Positions 24,514 to 32,702 of a stretch of 64,000 bases of DNA are shown here, piece by piece; within the stretch, counting starts at the first letter, position 1, and each line of letters opens with the position of its first letter. Both the position numbers and the translations under genes were made by a program. The notes under the pieces are model-generated. The model worked only from the letters and a program-made list of their open reading frames with translations, made no database searches and was not told the DNA's origin. This DNA comes from Streptomyces roseolilacinus (GTDB taxonomy: Bacteria > Actinomycetota > Actinomycetes > Streptomycetales > Streptomycetaceae), in contig NZ_BMSV01000007.1 in the NCBI RefSeq assembly GCF_014649335.1, positions 1-64,000 of the forward strand, in the 5' to 3' direction.

Positions 24514-24749
24514 GGGACGCGGTGCGCGCACGCCGTGGACGCGTCGGCGGCACGGGATCTTCCGAACCGCCGGATCATGTGCGGTCCGTCACGGCCGCGG
24601 TCCCCTCCGACCCCGCCAACAAGGCTGGCCACACGGTGAACCACCGGTGTCCGGCAGGGTTCCGCCCCCTTCGTCCCGCCTTGCGGGACGGTAACGGAGG
24701 GTGCGACCATCAGCCCGTTCCCCGAGCCATAGCAAGGTAGGTCGTCCCT

Positions 24750-26261
24750 GTGTCTGCGCCTCCGTCCGCGCCTCGTGAAGCCAAGACCCGCACCACCGCC
24801 GTCGTCCTGGCGGGCGGCACCGGCCAGCGGGTGGGGCTCGCGATCCCGAAGCAGCTGCTGAAGATCGCGGGCAAGGCGGTCATCGAGCACACGCTCACGA
24901 TCTTCGAGCGGGCCGACTGCGTCGACGACGTGATCGTGCTGATGGCGCCGGGGTTCGTGGCCGACGTCGAGAAGATCGTCGCCAAGGCGGGACTGACCAA
25001 GGTCACGCAGGTCATCGAGGGCGGCGCCACGCGCAACGAGACCACCGAGCGCGCCATCCGCGCCCTCGGCGAGGGCCTCGCGGACGGCGAGGACCTCAAC
25101 GTCCTCTTCCACGACGCGGTCCGCCCGCTGCTGTCACAGCGCGTGATCGAGGACTGCGTGGCCGCCCTTGACCGCTACCAGGCCGTGGACGTCGCCATCC
25201 CGTCCGCCGACACGATCATCGTGACCCGCACGCACGGTGAGGACGGCGAGTTCATCACCGACGTGCCGGACCGCTCCCGGCTGCGCCGCGGTCAGACCCC
25301 GCAGGCGTTCAAGCTGTCCACGATCCGCAGGGCGTACGAGATCGCGGCCGGCGACCCCCACTTCCAGGCCACCGACGACTGCTCGGTCGTGCTCAGGTAC
25401 CTGCCGGACGTGCCGATCCACGTCGTGCCCGGCGACGAGTACAACATGAAGGTCACGCAGCCCGTCGACGTCTTCATCGCCGACAAGCTGTTCCAGCTGG
25501 CCTCCACCGCCGCCCCCGCGCAGGCCGACGAGGACGCGTACCGCGAGCTCCTCTCCGGCCGGACGCTGGTGGTCTTCGGCGGCTCGTACGGCATCGGCGC
25601 CGACATCGCCGGCCTCGCCGAGCGGTACGGCGCCCGCGTCTACGCGCTCGGCCGCTCGACGACCGGCACGCACGTGGAGAACCCGCAGCACGTCGAGGAC
25701 GCGCTGGCCACCGCGTACGGCGAGACGGGCCGCGTCGACTACGTCATCAACACGGCCGGCGTCCTGCGCATCGGCAAGCTCGCGGAAACCGACAGCGCCA
25801 CCATTCAGGAAGCACTGAACGTCAATTACCTGGCGCCCGTGCAGATCGCGCGTGCATCATACAAGTACCTGGTGGAGACCAAGGGGCAGCTCCTTCTCTA
25901 CACCTCCTCCAGCTACACCCGCGGCCGCGCCGAGTACAGCCTCTATTCGTCGACCAAGGCGGCCATGGTGAATCTCACCCAGGCCCTCGCCGACGAATGG
26001 GCGGCCGACGGAATCCGCGTGAATTGCGTGAACCCCGAGCGCACCGCGACCCCCATGCGGACCCGGGCGTTCGGCCAGGAGCCCGCCGGGTCGCTGCTCT
26101 CCTCCGAGGCCGTCGCCCGCACCTCGCTGGACGTCCTCCTCTCCGAACTGACCGGCCACGTCGTCGACGTACGGCAGCAGGACCCGACCCGCGCGGCGGG
26201 CGAGGCGTCCGGCTTCGAGCAGGCCCTGGCGGCCGTCCTGGACCGCCAGGAAGATGTGTAA
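24750..26261 (+). CDS. bifunctional cytidylyltransferase/SDR reductase, CDP-ribitol synthase type (Acs1/Bcs1-like)
   Basis: 503-aa fusion. Residues 1-240 are an IspD/TarI-type cytidylyltransferase: VVLAGGTGQRVGLAIPKQLL, GGATRNETTERAI, HDAVRPL and TPQAFKLSTIRRAY. Residues 270-500 are a short-chain reductase: VFGGSYGIGADIAGLA cofactor loop, NTAGVLRIGKL, and YSSTK as the YxxxK pair. The same two-part layout makes CDP-ribitol from ribulose-5-phosphate and CTP in Haemophilus (Acs1/Bcs1). Fusion with SDR rather than medium-chain TarJ argues against ordinary isoprenoid IspD. GTG 24750 has AAGGTAGG eight bases upstream. The next gene encodes a polyol-phosphate polymerase, its natural consumer. Confidence 0.88.
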   Translation: MSAPPSAPREAKTRTTAVVLAGGTGQRVGLAIPKQLLKIAGKAVIEHTLTIFERADCVDDVIVLMAPGFVADVEKIVAKAGLTKVTQVIEGGATRNETTERAIRALGEGLADGEDLNVLFHDAVRPLLSQRVIEDCVAALDRYQAVDVAIPSADTIIVTRTHGEDGEFITDVPDRSRLRRGQTPQAFKLSTIRRAYEIAAGDPHFQATDDCSVVLRYLPDVPIHVVPGDEYNMKVTQPVDVFIADKLFQLASTAAPAQADEDAYRELLSGRTLVVFGGSYGIGADIAGLAERYGARVYALGRSTTGTHVENPQHVEDALATAYGETGRVDYVINTAGVLRIGKLAETDSATIQEALNVNYLAPVQIARASYKYLVETKGQLLLYTSSSYTRGRAEYSLYSSTKAAMVNLTQALADEWAADGIRVNCVNPERTATPMRTRAFGQEPAGSLLSSEAVARTSLDVLLSELTGHVVDVRQQDPTRAAGEASGFEQALAAVLDRQEDV

Positions 26262-26282
26262 TACTCGCAGGATGTGAATTCC

Positions 26283-26323
26283 GGGCCCCCGCATCAGCGA
26301 GAGATTCGCGAATGCGGGGGCCC
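26283..26323 (+). terminator. terminator after the CDP-ribitol synthase gene
   Basis: GGGCCCCCGCAT and ATGCGGGGGCCC form a 12-bp stem, with a small inner GCGA/TCGC stem. It ends six bases before an in-frame GTG at 26329, one reason to prefer the later start 26398 for the next gene. Confidence 0.75.
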
Positions 26324-26397
26324 GCTCCGTGAAGCCCCACCTTCACCGAGAAAAACCTTGTGAAACAACCGGCATCCCCGTCTGGAGCAGGTTCTAC

Positions 26398-28545
26398 GTG
26401 ATTTCGACCGTCATTCGACTGGCCCGGGTGGGCAGCGGGTCGGAGCTGGCCGCGGCAGTCCTTCTGGGACTCGGATATCCGTGTGTCGCGCTCGCCGCGC
26501 TGATCCCGAACATCTGGCTGTTCGCGGGAGCCGGCGCCGTCACCTACGCCGCCGACTGGTACCTGCACCAGAAGAAGAGCTACCTGGTCAACCGGCTCAA
26601 CAGCGTCCGCGCCGGACTGCCGATCCGCTTCCTGCTGCGCCAGCTGCTGCTGATCCTGCTCCTCGCCCGCGAGAACCTCGCGGAGCAGCCGGTGTTCTAC
26701 GCCACGGTCGCCTGCTTCCTCCTCTTCTACGGACTCCAGGCCCCGCACGGCGCGCTCACCACGCTCATCCGGCTCCGCCGCACCATGCCGGTCGTCACCC
26801 GCAACGTCGACCTGCACGGCGTGCGCATCCCGGACGCCCCGCCGCGCGCCCTGCTGCGGCGCGCCGGCGAGAAGATGCTGCACCTCGACGTCCCCGCCGT
26901 CGTCGGCGTCGTCGCCGCCGTCGTCACCGGCCGGGACGTCCTCGCCTACGCGGGCGTGGCCGCCACCCTGGGCCTCGGCGTGCTCTACGTCCTGCTGCTC
27001 CTGCCGTACGTGCGCCGCAAGCGCCGCGTCCCGGGCGCCGGCGCCGTCCTCAAGGCCGTCGACACCTGGCTGCGCGAGTACCAGCCGACCGTCGCGCTGT
27101 ACTTCTCCGGCTCCTCCGAAGCGGCCTACCAGGTCAACATGTGGCTGGACACCATGGAGCAGGTCGACGGCCGGCCGATCGTCATCATGCGCGAGCCGAA
27201 CCTCGTCCGGAAGCTGAGCGACACCTCCGTACCCGTCCTGTGCATCCCCGGCGGCCAGCACACGATGGCCCGCGACTGGTCGATGCTCCGCGTCACGCTG
27301 TACCCGGCCAACGTCGGCAAGAACATCCACATGCTGCGCGTGCCGACCTCCAAGCACGTCTTCATCGGCCACGGCGACAGCGACAAGCTCGCCAGCGTCA
27401 ACCCGTTCTCCAAGGTGTACGACGAGGTGTGGACCGCCGGCCAGGCCGGCCGCGACCGGTACGCCCTCGCCGACGTCGGCGTCCGCGACGAGGACATCGT
27501 CGAGGTCGGCCGCCCCCAGCTCGCCCCCATCCAGCGCTGGACGGGCACCCCGAAGAACCCGATCCCGACCATCCTGTACGCCCCCACCTGGGAGGGCTGG
27601 GACGGCGACCCCGGCAACACCTCGCTGCTCCTCGCCGGCGAGAACATCGTCAGGCGGCTGCTGGACGCGCCGGGCCCGGTCCGCGTCATCTACAAGCCGC
27701 ACCCCTTCACCGGCCTGGTCAACAAGAAGGCCAAGGCCGTCGACGAGCGGATCCGCGCGATGGTCACCGAGGCCGCCGCGCGGCGCGCGGCCGACCCGCG
27801 CTGGGCGCGCGAGGCCGCCGCGGCGCAGGCCGGACAGGCCGCCGCCCGCGCCGAACTGGCCCGGATCGAGGCCCGTCTCGCCGCCCTCGCCGACCCCGGC
27901 CGCAAGGGCACCGACGAGGCCGAGACCTCCCGCGTCTCGCTCGCCGACCCGCACCGCCTCGCCGAGACCAAGCGACTGCGCGCCGAGTGGAACGACGCCT
28001 ACTGGCGTTCGTTCGGCTGGTGGGAGCACCGCGTCGTCACCGGCGCCCGGCCCCACCTGTACGACTGCTTCAACGAGTCGGACGGCATGGTCTCCGACAT
28101 CTCCAGCGTCGTCTCCGACTTCATCGCCAGCGGCAAGCCGTACGCGGTGACGGACTCCGCCGGGATCGGCGCCGACGAGTTCCGGCGGCAGAACACCGCC
28201 GTGCGGGCCGCGGTCGTCCTCTCCAACGACGCCGCCGAGCTCGACGAGCTGCTCGCCGCCGTGGCCGACCCGGCCGCCGACCGGATGGCGCAGGAGCGGC
28301 GCGCCCTCAAGCAGTACCTGCTCGGCCCCGACGAGCCCACCTCCATGGAGCGCTTCAACGCCGCGGTGCGGGCGCTGGCCGCCAGGGCGGAGGCGCGCAA
28401 CGCGGGCGTCGCGCAGCGGCTCGCCGGGCAGTCGATCGGCGAACTGGACCGCGAGGACGGCGCGGCGCCGCTCGGCGCGGCGGACGACGACCCGGAGGCC
28501 GTGGCGGAGGAGAGGGACGCGGCCGAGCCCACGGCGGTCGGCTGA
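26398..28545 (+). CDS. TagF/TarL-like CDP-polyol phosphotransferase with N-terminal membrane region
   Basis: About 715 aa. Residues 1-220 hold several hydrophobic segments (AAAVLLGLGYPCVALAALIP, FYATVACFLLFYGL, VAATLGLGVLYVLLLLPYV), so it is membrane-anchored. The rest is the CDP-glycerol glycerophosphotransferase fold: FIGHGDSDK (where TagF has a HG-motif His), ILYAPTWEGWDGD, VIYKPHPF and SDGMVSDISSVVSDF. A helical, Ala/Arg-rich insert (about 465-505) interrupts the fold. It should polymerise or prime polyol phosphate using the CDP-polyol made by the preceding gene. The start is uncertain: GTG 26398 has AGCAGG upstream, while GTG 26329 would start right after a terminator. Ribitol versus glycerol cannot be settled by eye. 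Confidence 0.87.
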   Translation: MISTVIRLARVGSGSELAAAVLLGLGYPCVALAALIPNIWLFAGAGAVTYAADWYLHQKKSYLVNRLNSVRAGLPIRFLLRQLLLILLLARENLAEQPVFYATVACFLLFYGLQAPHGALTTLIRLRRTMPVVTRNVDLHGVRIPDAPPRALLRRAGEKMLHLDVPAVVGVVAAVVTGRDVLAYAGVAATLGLGVLYVLLLLPYVRRKRRVPGAGAVLKAVDTWLREYQPTVALYFSGSSEAAYQVNMWLDTMEQVDGRPIVIMREPNLVRKLSDTSVPVLCIPGGQHTMARDWSMLRVTLYPANVGKNIHMLRVPTSKHVFIGHGDSDKLASVNPFSKVYDEVWTAGQAGRDRYALADVGVRDEDIVEVGRPQLAPIQRWTGTPKNPIPTILYAPTWEGWDGDPGNTSLLLAGENIVRRLLDAPGPVRVIYKPHPFTGLVNKKAKAVDERIRAMVTEAAARRAADPRWAREAAAAQAGQAAARAELARIEARLAALADPGRKGTDEAETSRVSLADPHRLAETKRLRAEWNDAYWRSFGWWEHRVVTGARPHLYDCFNESDGMVSDISSVVSDFIASGKPYAVTDSAGIGADEFRRQNTAVRAAVVLSNDAAELDELLAAVADPAADRMAQERRALKQYLLGPDEPTSMERFNAAVRALAARAEARNAGVAQRLAGQSIGELDREDGAAPLGAADDDPEAVAEERDAAEPTAVG

Positions 28546-28581
28546 CCGGCGCGGCGGAAACCACGCGTCCGCCCGGGTCCC

Positions 28582-28625
28582 GGACGGCCCGTACGAGCCC
28601 TGCGAGGAGCCCGTACGGGCCGTCC
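28582..28625 (+). terminator. terminator before proB
   Basis: Perfect 14-bp stem (GGACGGCCCGTACG and complement) with a 16-nt loop closes the polymer block. Confidence 0.85.
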
Positions 28626-28712
28626 CGCGTACCGGGCCGGTGACCCCGCGCCGGGTGTCCAGGAACCTGTCCACCGGGTGGAACACGCGCGCGTCGACCC
28701 GCCCGGCTGGCA

Positions 28713-28718
28713 TAGATT
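28713..28718 (+). promoter_or_regulatory. proB -10 element, likely leaderless start
   Basis: TAGATT ends six bases before the GTG at 28725, so the predicted transcript starts at or next to the start codon. No ribosome site is present upstream. Confidence 0.6.
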
Positions 28719-28724
28719 CACCAC

Positions 28725-29861
28725 GTGACCATGGCAAGGCAGCACGTGACGGAAGCCCGCAGGATCGTCGTCAAGGTCGGCTCGTCCTCCTTGACCACCG
28801 CCTCGGGCGGCCTCGACGCGGACCGCGTCGACGCGCTCGTCGACGTGCTCGCCCAGGTCCGCGGCCGCGGCGAGCGGGAGGTCGTCCTCGTGTCGTCCGG
28901 CGCCATCGCCGCCGGCCTCGCGCCGCTCGGCCTCGACCGGCGCCCCAAGGACCTCGCCCGGCAGCAGGCCGCCGCCAGCGTCGGCCAGGGCCTCCTCGTG
29001 GCCCGCTACACCGCGTCCTTCGCCCGCCACGGCGTACGCGTCGGCCAGATCCTGCTCACCGGCGACGACATGAGCCGCCGCGCCCACTACCGCAACGCGT
29101 ACCGGACGCTGGAGCAGCTCCTCACGATGGGCGCCCTGCCGATCGTCAACGAGAACGACACGGTCGCCACCGACGAGATCCGGTTCGGCGACAACGACCG
29201 GCTCGCCGCGCTCGTCGCCCACCTCGTCCGCGCCGACCTGCTGGTGCTGCTGTCGGACGTCGACGGCCTGTACGACGGCGACCCGAGCCGGCCCGGCACG
29301 TCCCGGATCGAGGAGGTCCGCGGACCGGAGGACCTGGCGGGCGTCGAGATCGGCTCCGCGGGGAAGGCCGGCGTCGGCACGGGCGGCATGGTCACCAAGG
29401 TCGAGGCGGCCCGGATCGCGGCGGCCGCGGGCATCCCCGTCGTCCTCACGTCGGCCAGCAGCGCCGCCCACGCCCTCGCCGGGCGGGACACCGGCACGTA
29501 CTTCCACCGCACCGGGCGCCGCTCCGCCGGGCGGCTGCTGTGGCTCGCGCACGCCTCCGCCCCGCAGGGCTCCCTGACCCTCGACGAGGGCGCCGTACGG
29601 GCCGTCGTGCACGGGAGGAAGTCGCTGCTGCCCGCCGGGATCGCCGCCGTGGAGGGCGAGTTCGGCGCCGGCGACCCGGTCGAGCTGCGCGACCCGCAGG
29701 GCCGGCCGGTCGCGCGCGGCCTCGTCAACTTCGACGCCAAGGAGATCCCCCAGCTCCTGGGACGCTCCACCAAGGAACTGGCGAAGGAGCTCGGACCGGC
29801 GTACGAGCGGGAAGTCGTACACAGGGACGATCTGGTCGTCCTGCACCCCTGGAACGGCTGA
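28725..29861 (+). CDS. proB: glutamate 5-kinase
   Basis: First step of proline synthesis, ATP-dependent phosphorylation of glutamate. The 378-aa protein has an amino-acid kinase domain (IVVKVGSSSLTT, VSSGAIAAGLAPLGL, NENDTVATDEIRFGDND, LLSDVDGLYDGDP, GTGGMVTKVEAARIA) and a C-terminal PUA domain (about 275-370). The start is GTG 28725 or ATG 28731; neither has a ribosome site, which fits a leaderless mRNA from TAGATT. proA lies 0.8 kb downstream with one unknown gene between. Confidence 0.96.
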   Translation: MTMARQHVTEARRIVVKVGSSSLTTASGGLDADRVDALVDVLAQVRGRGEREVVLVSSGAIAAGLAPLGLDRRPKDLARQQAAASVGQGLLVARYTASFARHGVRVGQILLTGDDMSRRAHYRNAYRTLEQLLTMGALPIVNENDTVATDEIRFGDNDRLAALVAHLVRADLLVLLSDVDGLYDGDPSRPGTSRIEEVRGPEDLAGVEIGSAGKAGVGTGGMVTKVEAARIAAAAGIPVVLTSASSAAHALAGRDTGTYFHRTGRRSAGRLLWLAHASAPQGSLTLDEGAVRAVVHGRKSLLPAGIAAVEGEFGAGDPVELRDPQGRPVARGLVNFDAKEIPQLLGRSTKELAKELGPAYEREVVHRDDLVVLHPWNG

Positions 29862-29983
29862 AAGTCGGGTCAACCACCGGGGACCTTCACCAAAACCGCC
29901 CCATGTTCCGCTCGGGACTGGTCAACTTTGTCTGGGGGGCAAGTGGGGTGACAGCACGACAACGCATCAACAGGAGGCCGCCG

Positions 29984-30499
29984 GTGAGACGAGCGCGCCC
30001 AGGGGCCGTGCCCCGCGGGACGACCGAACGTGCCTTGACCAGTGTCGAGGCCGGGGCCGATTTCGACGACGCCGCGCTCCGGTCCGGGACCGGTGAGGGC
30101 GCCATCGCCAGGACGGGTGCGGGCACGGGGGCGGCCGACCGCACCTCGGACCGCCCGGTGTCCAAGCTGTGGCACATCACGCTCAGCGTGTCGGGCCGGG
30201 AAGCCCCGCTGCAGGAGGTCCGGCGGGCGCTCGAGCAGCTCGCCCACGACCATCCGTTCCTGCTGACCAGCAGATACGCCAACGACCACGCCGAGATCCG
30301 GTACTGGGAGGAGGCCCGCGACCTGCACGACGCGGCCGCCGTCGCCCTGCGCCTGTGGGGCGAGCACCGGCAGAGCGCCAAGCTGCCGCCGTGGGAGATC
30401 GTCGGCCTGGAGGTCATCGACCGCGAGACGTACCACCAGCGCATCGCCGAGGGGTACGGGCCGCCGCCCGCCGCTCCCGTCGGCGTGCACCCGTACTGA
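29984..30499 (+). CDS. conserved actinobacterial protein of unknown function between proB and proA
   Basis: 171 aa. The first 55 residues are low complexity (MRRARPGAVPRGTTERAL...); the remainder is a compact domain: KLWHITLSVSGREAPLQEVRRALEQL, HPFLLTSRYANDHAEIRYWEEARDL, AVALRLWGEHR and PPWEIVGLEVIDRETYHQR. GTG 29984 is chosen because AGGAGG stands six bases upstream; upstream in-frame ATG 29903 and GTG 29948 lack one. No family or catalytic motif was recognised. Position between proB and proA suggests only co-expression. Confidence 0.8.
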   Translation: MRRARPGAVPRGTTERALTSVEAGADFDDAALRSGTGEGAIARTGAGTGAADRTSDRPVSKLWHITLSVSGREAPLQEVRRALEQLAHDHPFLLTSRYANDHAEIRYWEEARDLHDAAAVALRLWGEHRQSAKLPPWEIVGLEVIDRETYHQRIAEGYGPPPAAPVGVHPY

Positions 30500-30635
30500 T
30501 CCGGCCACACTCGCCCCGGGGCGCCCCCGGCCGGGGCGGCCCGGGGCGCGAGCCCGCGGGTCGCCTCCGCCCGAGCACCCCGGTGGGACCCGGCGGGGTG
30601 TCTCGTAGAGCGGGACGGAGCGGGACATATGAGGG

Positions 30636-30668
30636 ATGCCCGCGGGGAGCGCATTACCCTGCGGGCAT
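30636..30668 (+). promoter_or_regulatory. inverted repeat overlapping the proA -10 box and start codon
   Basis: ATGCCCGCGGG pairs with CCCTGCGGGCAT (one bulged T). The right arm contains TACCCT (30655-30660), a -10 candidate, and the first two bases of the proA ATG. Either it is an operator in DNA or, if transcription starts further upstream, an RNA hairpin hiding the start codon. Confidence 0.5.
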
Positions 30669-31968
30669 GACCTCGCAATCCGCCTCTCCCTCCCTGAACC
30701 CGTACGACGGCATGTCGCCGGTGGCGCAGGCCGCCTACCGGGCCCGTGCGGCCGCCGCCGACATCGCGCCACTGCCGCGCGCGGCGAAGGACGACGCGCT
30801 GCTGGCCATGGCCGACGCCCTCGAAGTCCGCACGGCCGAGATCGTCCGGGCGAACGCCGAGGACGTGGCCCGGGCCCGGGAGGCCGGCACCAGCGAGTCC
30901 GTCGTCGACCGGCTGACCCTCACCCCCGAGCGGGTACGGGCCATCGCCGCCGACGTCCGGCACGTCGCCGCGCTCCCCGACCCGGTCGGCGAGGTCGTGC
31001 GCGGCTCCACCCTGCCCAACGGCCTGGACCTGCGGCAGGTCCGCGTCCCGCTCGGCGTGGTCGGCATCATCTACGAGGCCCGGCCCAACGTCACCGTCGA
31101 CGCCGCCGCCCTCTGCCTGAAGGCCGGCAACGCCGTCCTGCTGCGCGGCTCGTCCTCGGCGTACTCCTCCAACACCGCCCTGGTCCGGGTCCTGCGCGAC
31201 GCCGTCGGCGGCGCCGGTCTCCCGGCGGACGCCGTGCAGCTCGTGCCGGGCGAGTCGCGGGACTCGGTGCGCGAGCTGATGAGGGCGCGCGGCCTCGTCG
31301 ACGTCCTCATCCCGCGCGGCGGCGCGTCGCTGATCCGCACGGTCGTCGAGGAGTCCACCGTCCCCGTCATCGAGACCGGCACCGGCAACTGCCACGTGTA
31401 CGTCGACGCCCGGGCGGACCTCGACATGGCCGTCGACATCCTGATCAACTCCAAGGCGCAGCGCGTCAGCGTGTGCAACGCCGCCGAGACCCTCCTCGTC
31501 CACCAGGACATCGCCCCGGAGTTCCTGCCGCGCGCCCTGGACGCCCTCGCCGAGGCGGGCGTCACCGTCCACGGCGACGAGCGGGTCCTGCCGTACGCGG
31601 AGGGCTCCAAGGCCACCGTCGTCCCGGCCACGCCGGAGGACTGGGAGACCGAGTACCTGTCGTACGACATCGCCGTGGCCGTCGTCGACTCGCTGGACGC
31701 CGCCGTCGGCCACATCCGCCTGTGGACCTCCGGGCATACCGAGGCGATCGTCACCACCTCGCAGGCGGCCGCCCGCCGCTTCACCCAGTTGGTGGACTCC
31801 ACGACGGTGGCCGTGAACGCCTCGACGCGGTTCACCGACGGCGGCCAGTTCGGCTTCGGCGCCGAGATCGGCATCTCCACCCAGAAGCTCCACGCCCGCG
31901 GCCCGATGGGTCTGCCGGAGCTCACGTCGACGAAGTACATCGTCACCGGCGACGGTCACATCCGGTAA
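30667..31968 (+). CDS. proA: gamma-glutamyl phosphate reductase
   Basis: NADPH-dependent reduction of glutamyl-5-phosphate to the semialdehyde in proline synthesis. 433 aa, normal length. Motifs: VPLGVVGIIYEARPNVTVDAA, catalytic Cys in SVCNAAETLLVH, ETGTGNCHVYVD and the C-terminal FTDGGQFGFGAEIGISTQK. ATG 30667 has no ribosome site but TACCCT ends six bases upstream, so it may be leaderless. Confidence 0.97.
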   Translation: MTSQSASPSLNPYDGMSPVAQAAYRARAAAADIAPLPRAAKDDALLAMADALEVRTAEIVRANAEDVARAREAGTSESVVDRLTLTPERVRAIAADVRHVAALPDPVGEVVRGSTLPNGLDLRQVRVPLGVVGIIYEARPNVTVDAAALCLKAGNAVLLRGSSSAYSSNTALVRVLRDAVGGAGLPADAVQLVPGESRDSVRELMRARGLVDVLIPRGGASLIRTVVEESTVPVIETGTGNCHVYVDARADLDMAVDILINSKAQRVSVCNAAETLLVHQDIAPEFLPRALDALAEAGVTVHGDERVLPYAEGSKATVVPATPEDWETEYLSYDIAVAVVDSLDAAVGHIRLWTSGHTEAIVTTSQAAARRFTQLVDSTTVAVNASTRFTDGGQFGFGAEIGISTQKLHARGPMGLPELTSTKYIVTGDGHIR

Positions 31969-32055
31969 CCACCGCCGTGCGGGCCCCGTGCCGAGGCAGG
32001 GGGAGGTTGCGCACTCTCCCTGCCGAACGGCGCCGTCCCGGTCTACTCTGAGCAC

Positions 32056-32604
32056 GTGCCGGACGACGTGGGGGGCAAGCCGTTCCCGGACGGCTGGGAG
32101 CCCGACGACGACCGCGGAGGCGCCGACGAGGACTTCGCCTCCGTGGTGTTCGACGAGGCCTTCGTACGAGCCGCCGAGATCCACGAGCCGACCGCCGTCG
32201 AGCGGCTGCTCGCCGCGGCCCAGGCCCGCGCCGACGCGGACGCGGCCAGGGCGCGCGGCGGCCGGCCGCCCGACGGCGACCCGTACGGCCCCGACGCGCG
32301 CAGCGGCCACGACGACCGCGACGACGATCCGTACGAGTCCTACGACCCCTACGGGCCCTATGGCGGCGCCCTCCGCCCGTACCGCCCCCACACGCGCTGG
32401 TACCGTCCCGTCGCCTGGCTCGTCGCCCTCCTGATGGGTCTCGGCATGGTCGCCCTCGCCTTCACCGCCGTGTACCGCAGCTCCTCCGGCGACCGTGACG
32501 AGCAGGTCCCCACCCCGGCCAGCAGCGACGTCGGCCCGGACAGCGCCCCCTCCGGCGCCGGCCGATCCGCCCCACCGGTCCCGGCGGCACCCGCCGCCCC
32601 CTGA
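32056..32604 (+). CDS. single-span membrane protein of unknown function, VVFDE motif
   Basis: 182 aa. The acidic cytosolic N-half contains FASVVFDEAFVRAAEIHEPTA and Asp/Tyr/Pro-rich DPYGP-type repeats. One membrane helix at about 120-140 (VAWLVALLMGLGMVALAFTAV) is followed by a short Ser/Pro/Ala-rich external tail. The FDE(A/S)FVRAA segment recurs in the next gene, so the two are probably duplicates of a common N-terminal module. TACTCT ends six bases before the GTG, suggesting a leaderless transcript. No known family was recognised. Confidence 0.8.
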   Translation: MPDDVGGKPFPDGWEPDDDRGGADEDFASVVFDEAFVRAAEIHEPTAVERLLAAAQARADADAARARGGRPPDGDPYGPDARSGHDDRDDDPYESYDPYGPYGGALRPYRPHTRWYRPVAWLVALLMGLGMVALAFTAVYRSSSGDRDEQVPTPASSDVGPDSAPSGAGRSAPPVPAAPAAP

Positions 32605-32702
32605 CCCCCCCGGGCCCCACCGCCCCCGGCTCGTGGACGGCGCTTTCGACCCGGCGTCCGGCAGGGCGTTTACCCGGCCCCCCGCCGACCCACCCTGAAG
32701 GT

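Noticed and set aside
24750..25480. Isoprenoid IspD (MEP pathway) as the identity of the cytidylyltransferase
   Set aside because: The protein continues into an SDR reductase and neighbours a TagF-like gene, which fits CDP-ribitol synthesis better.
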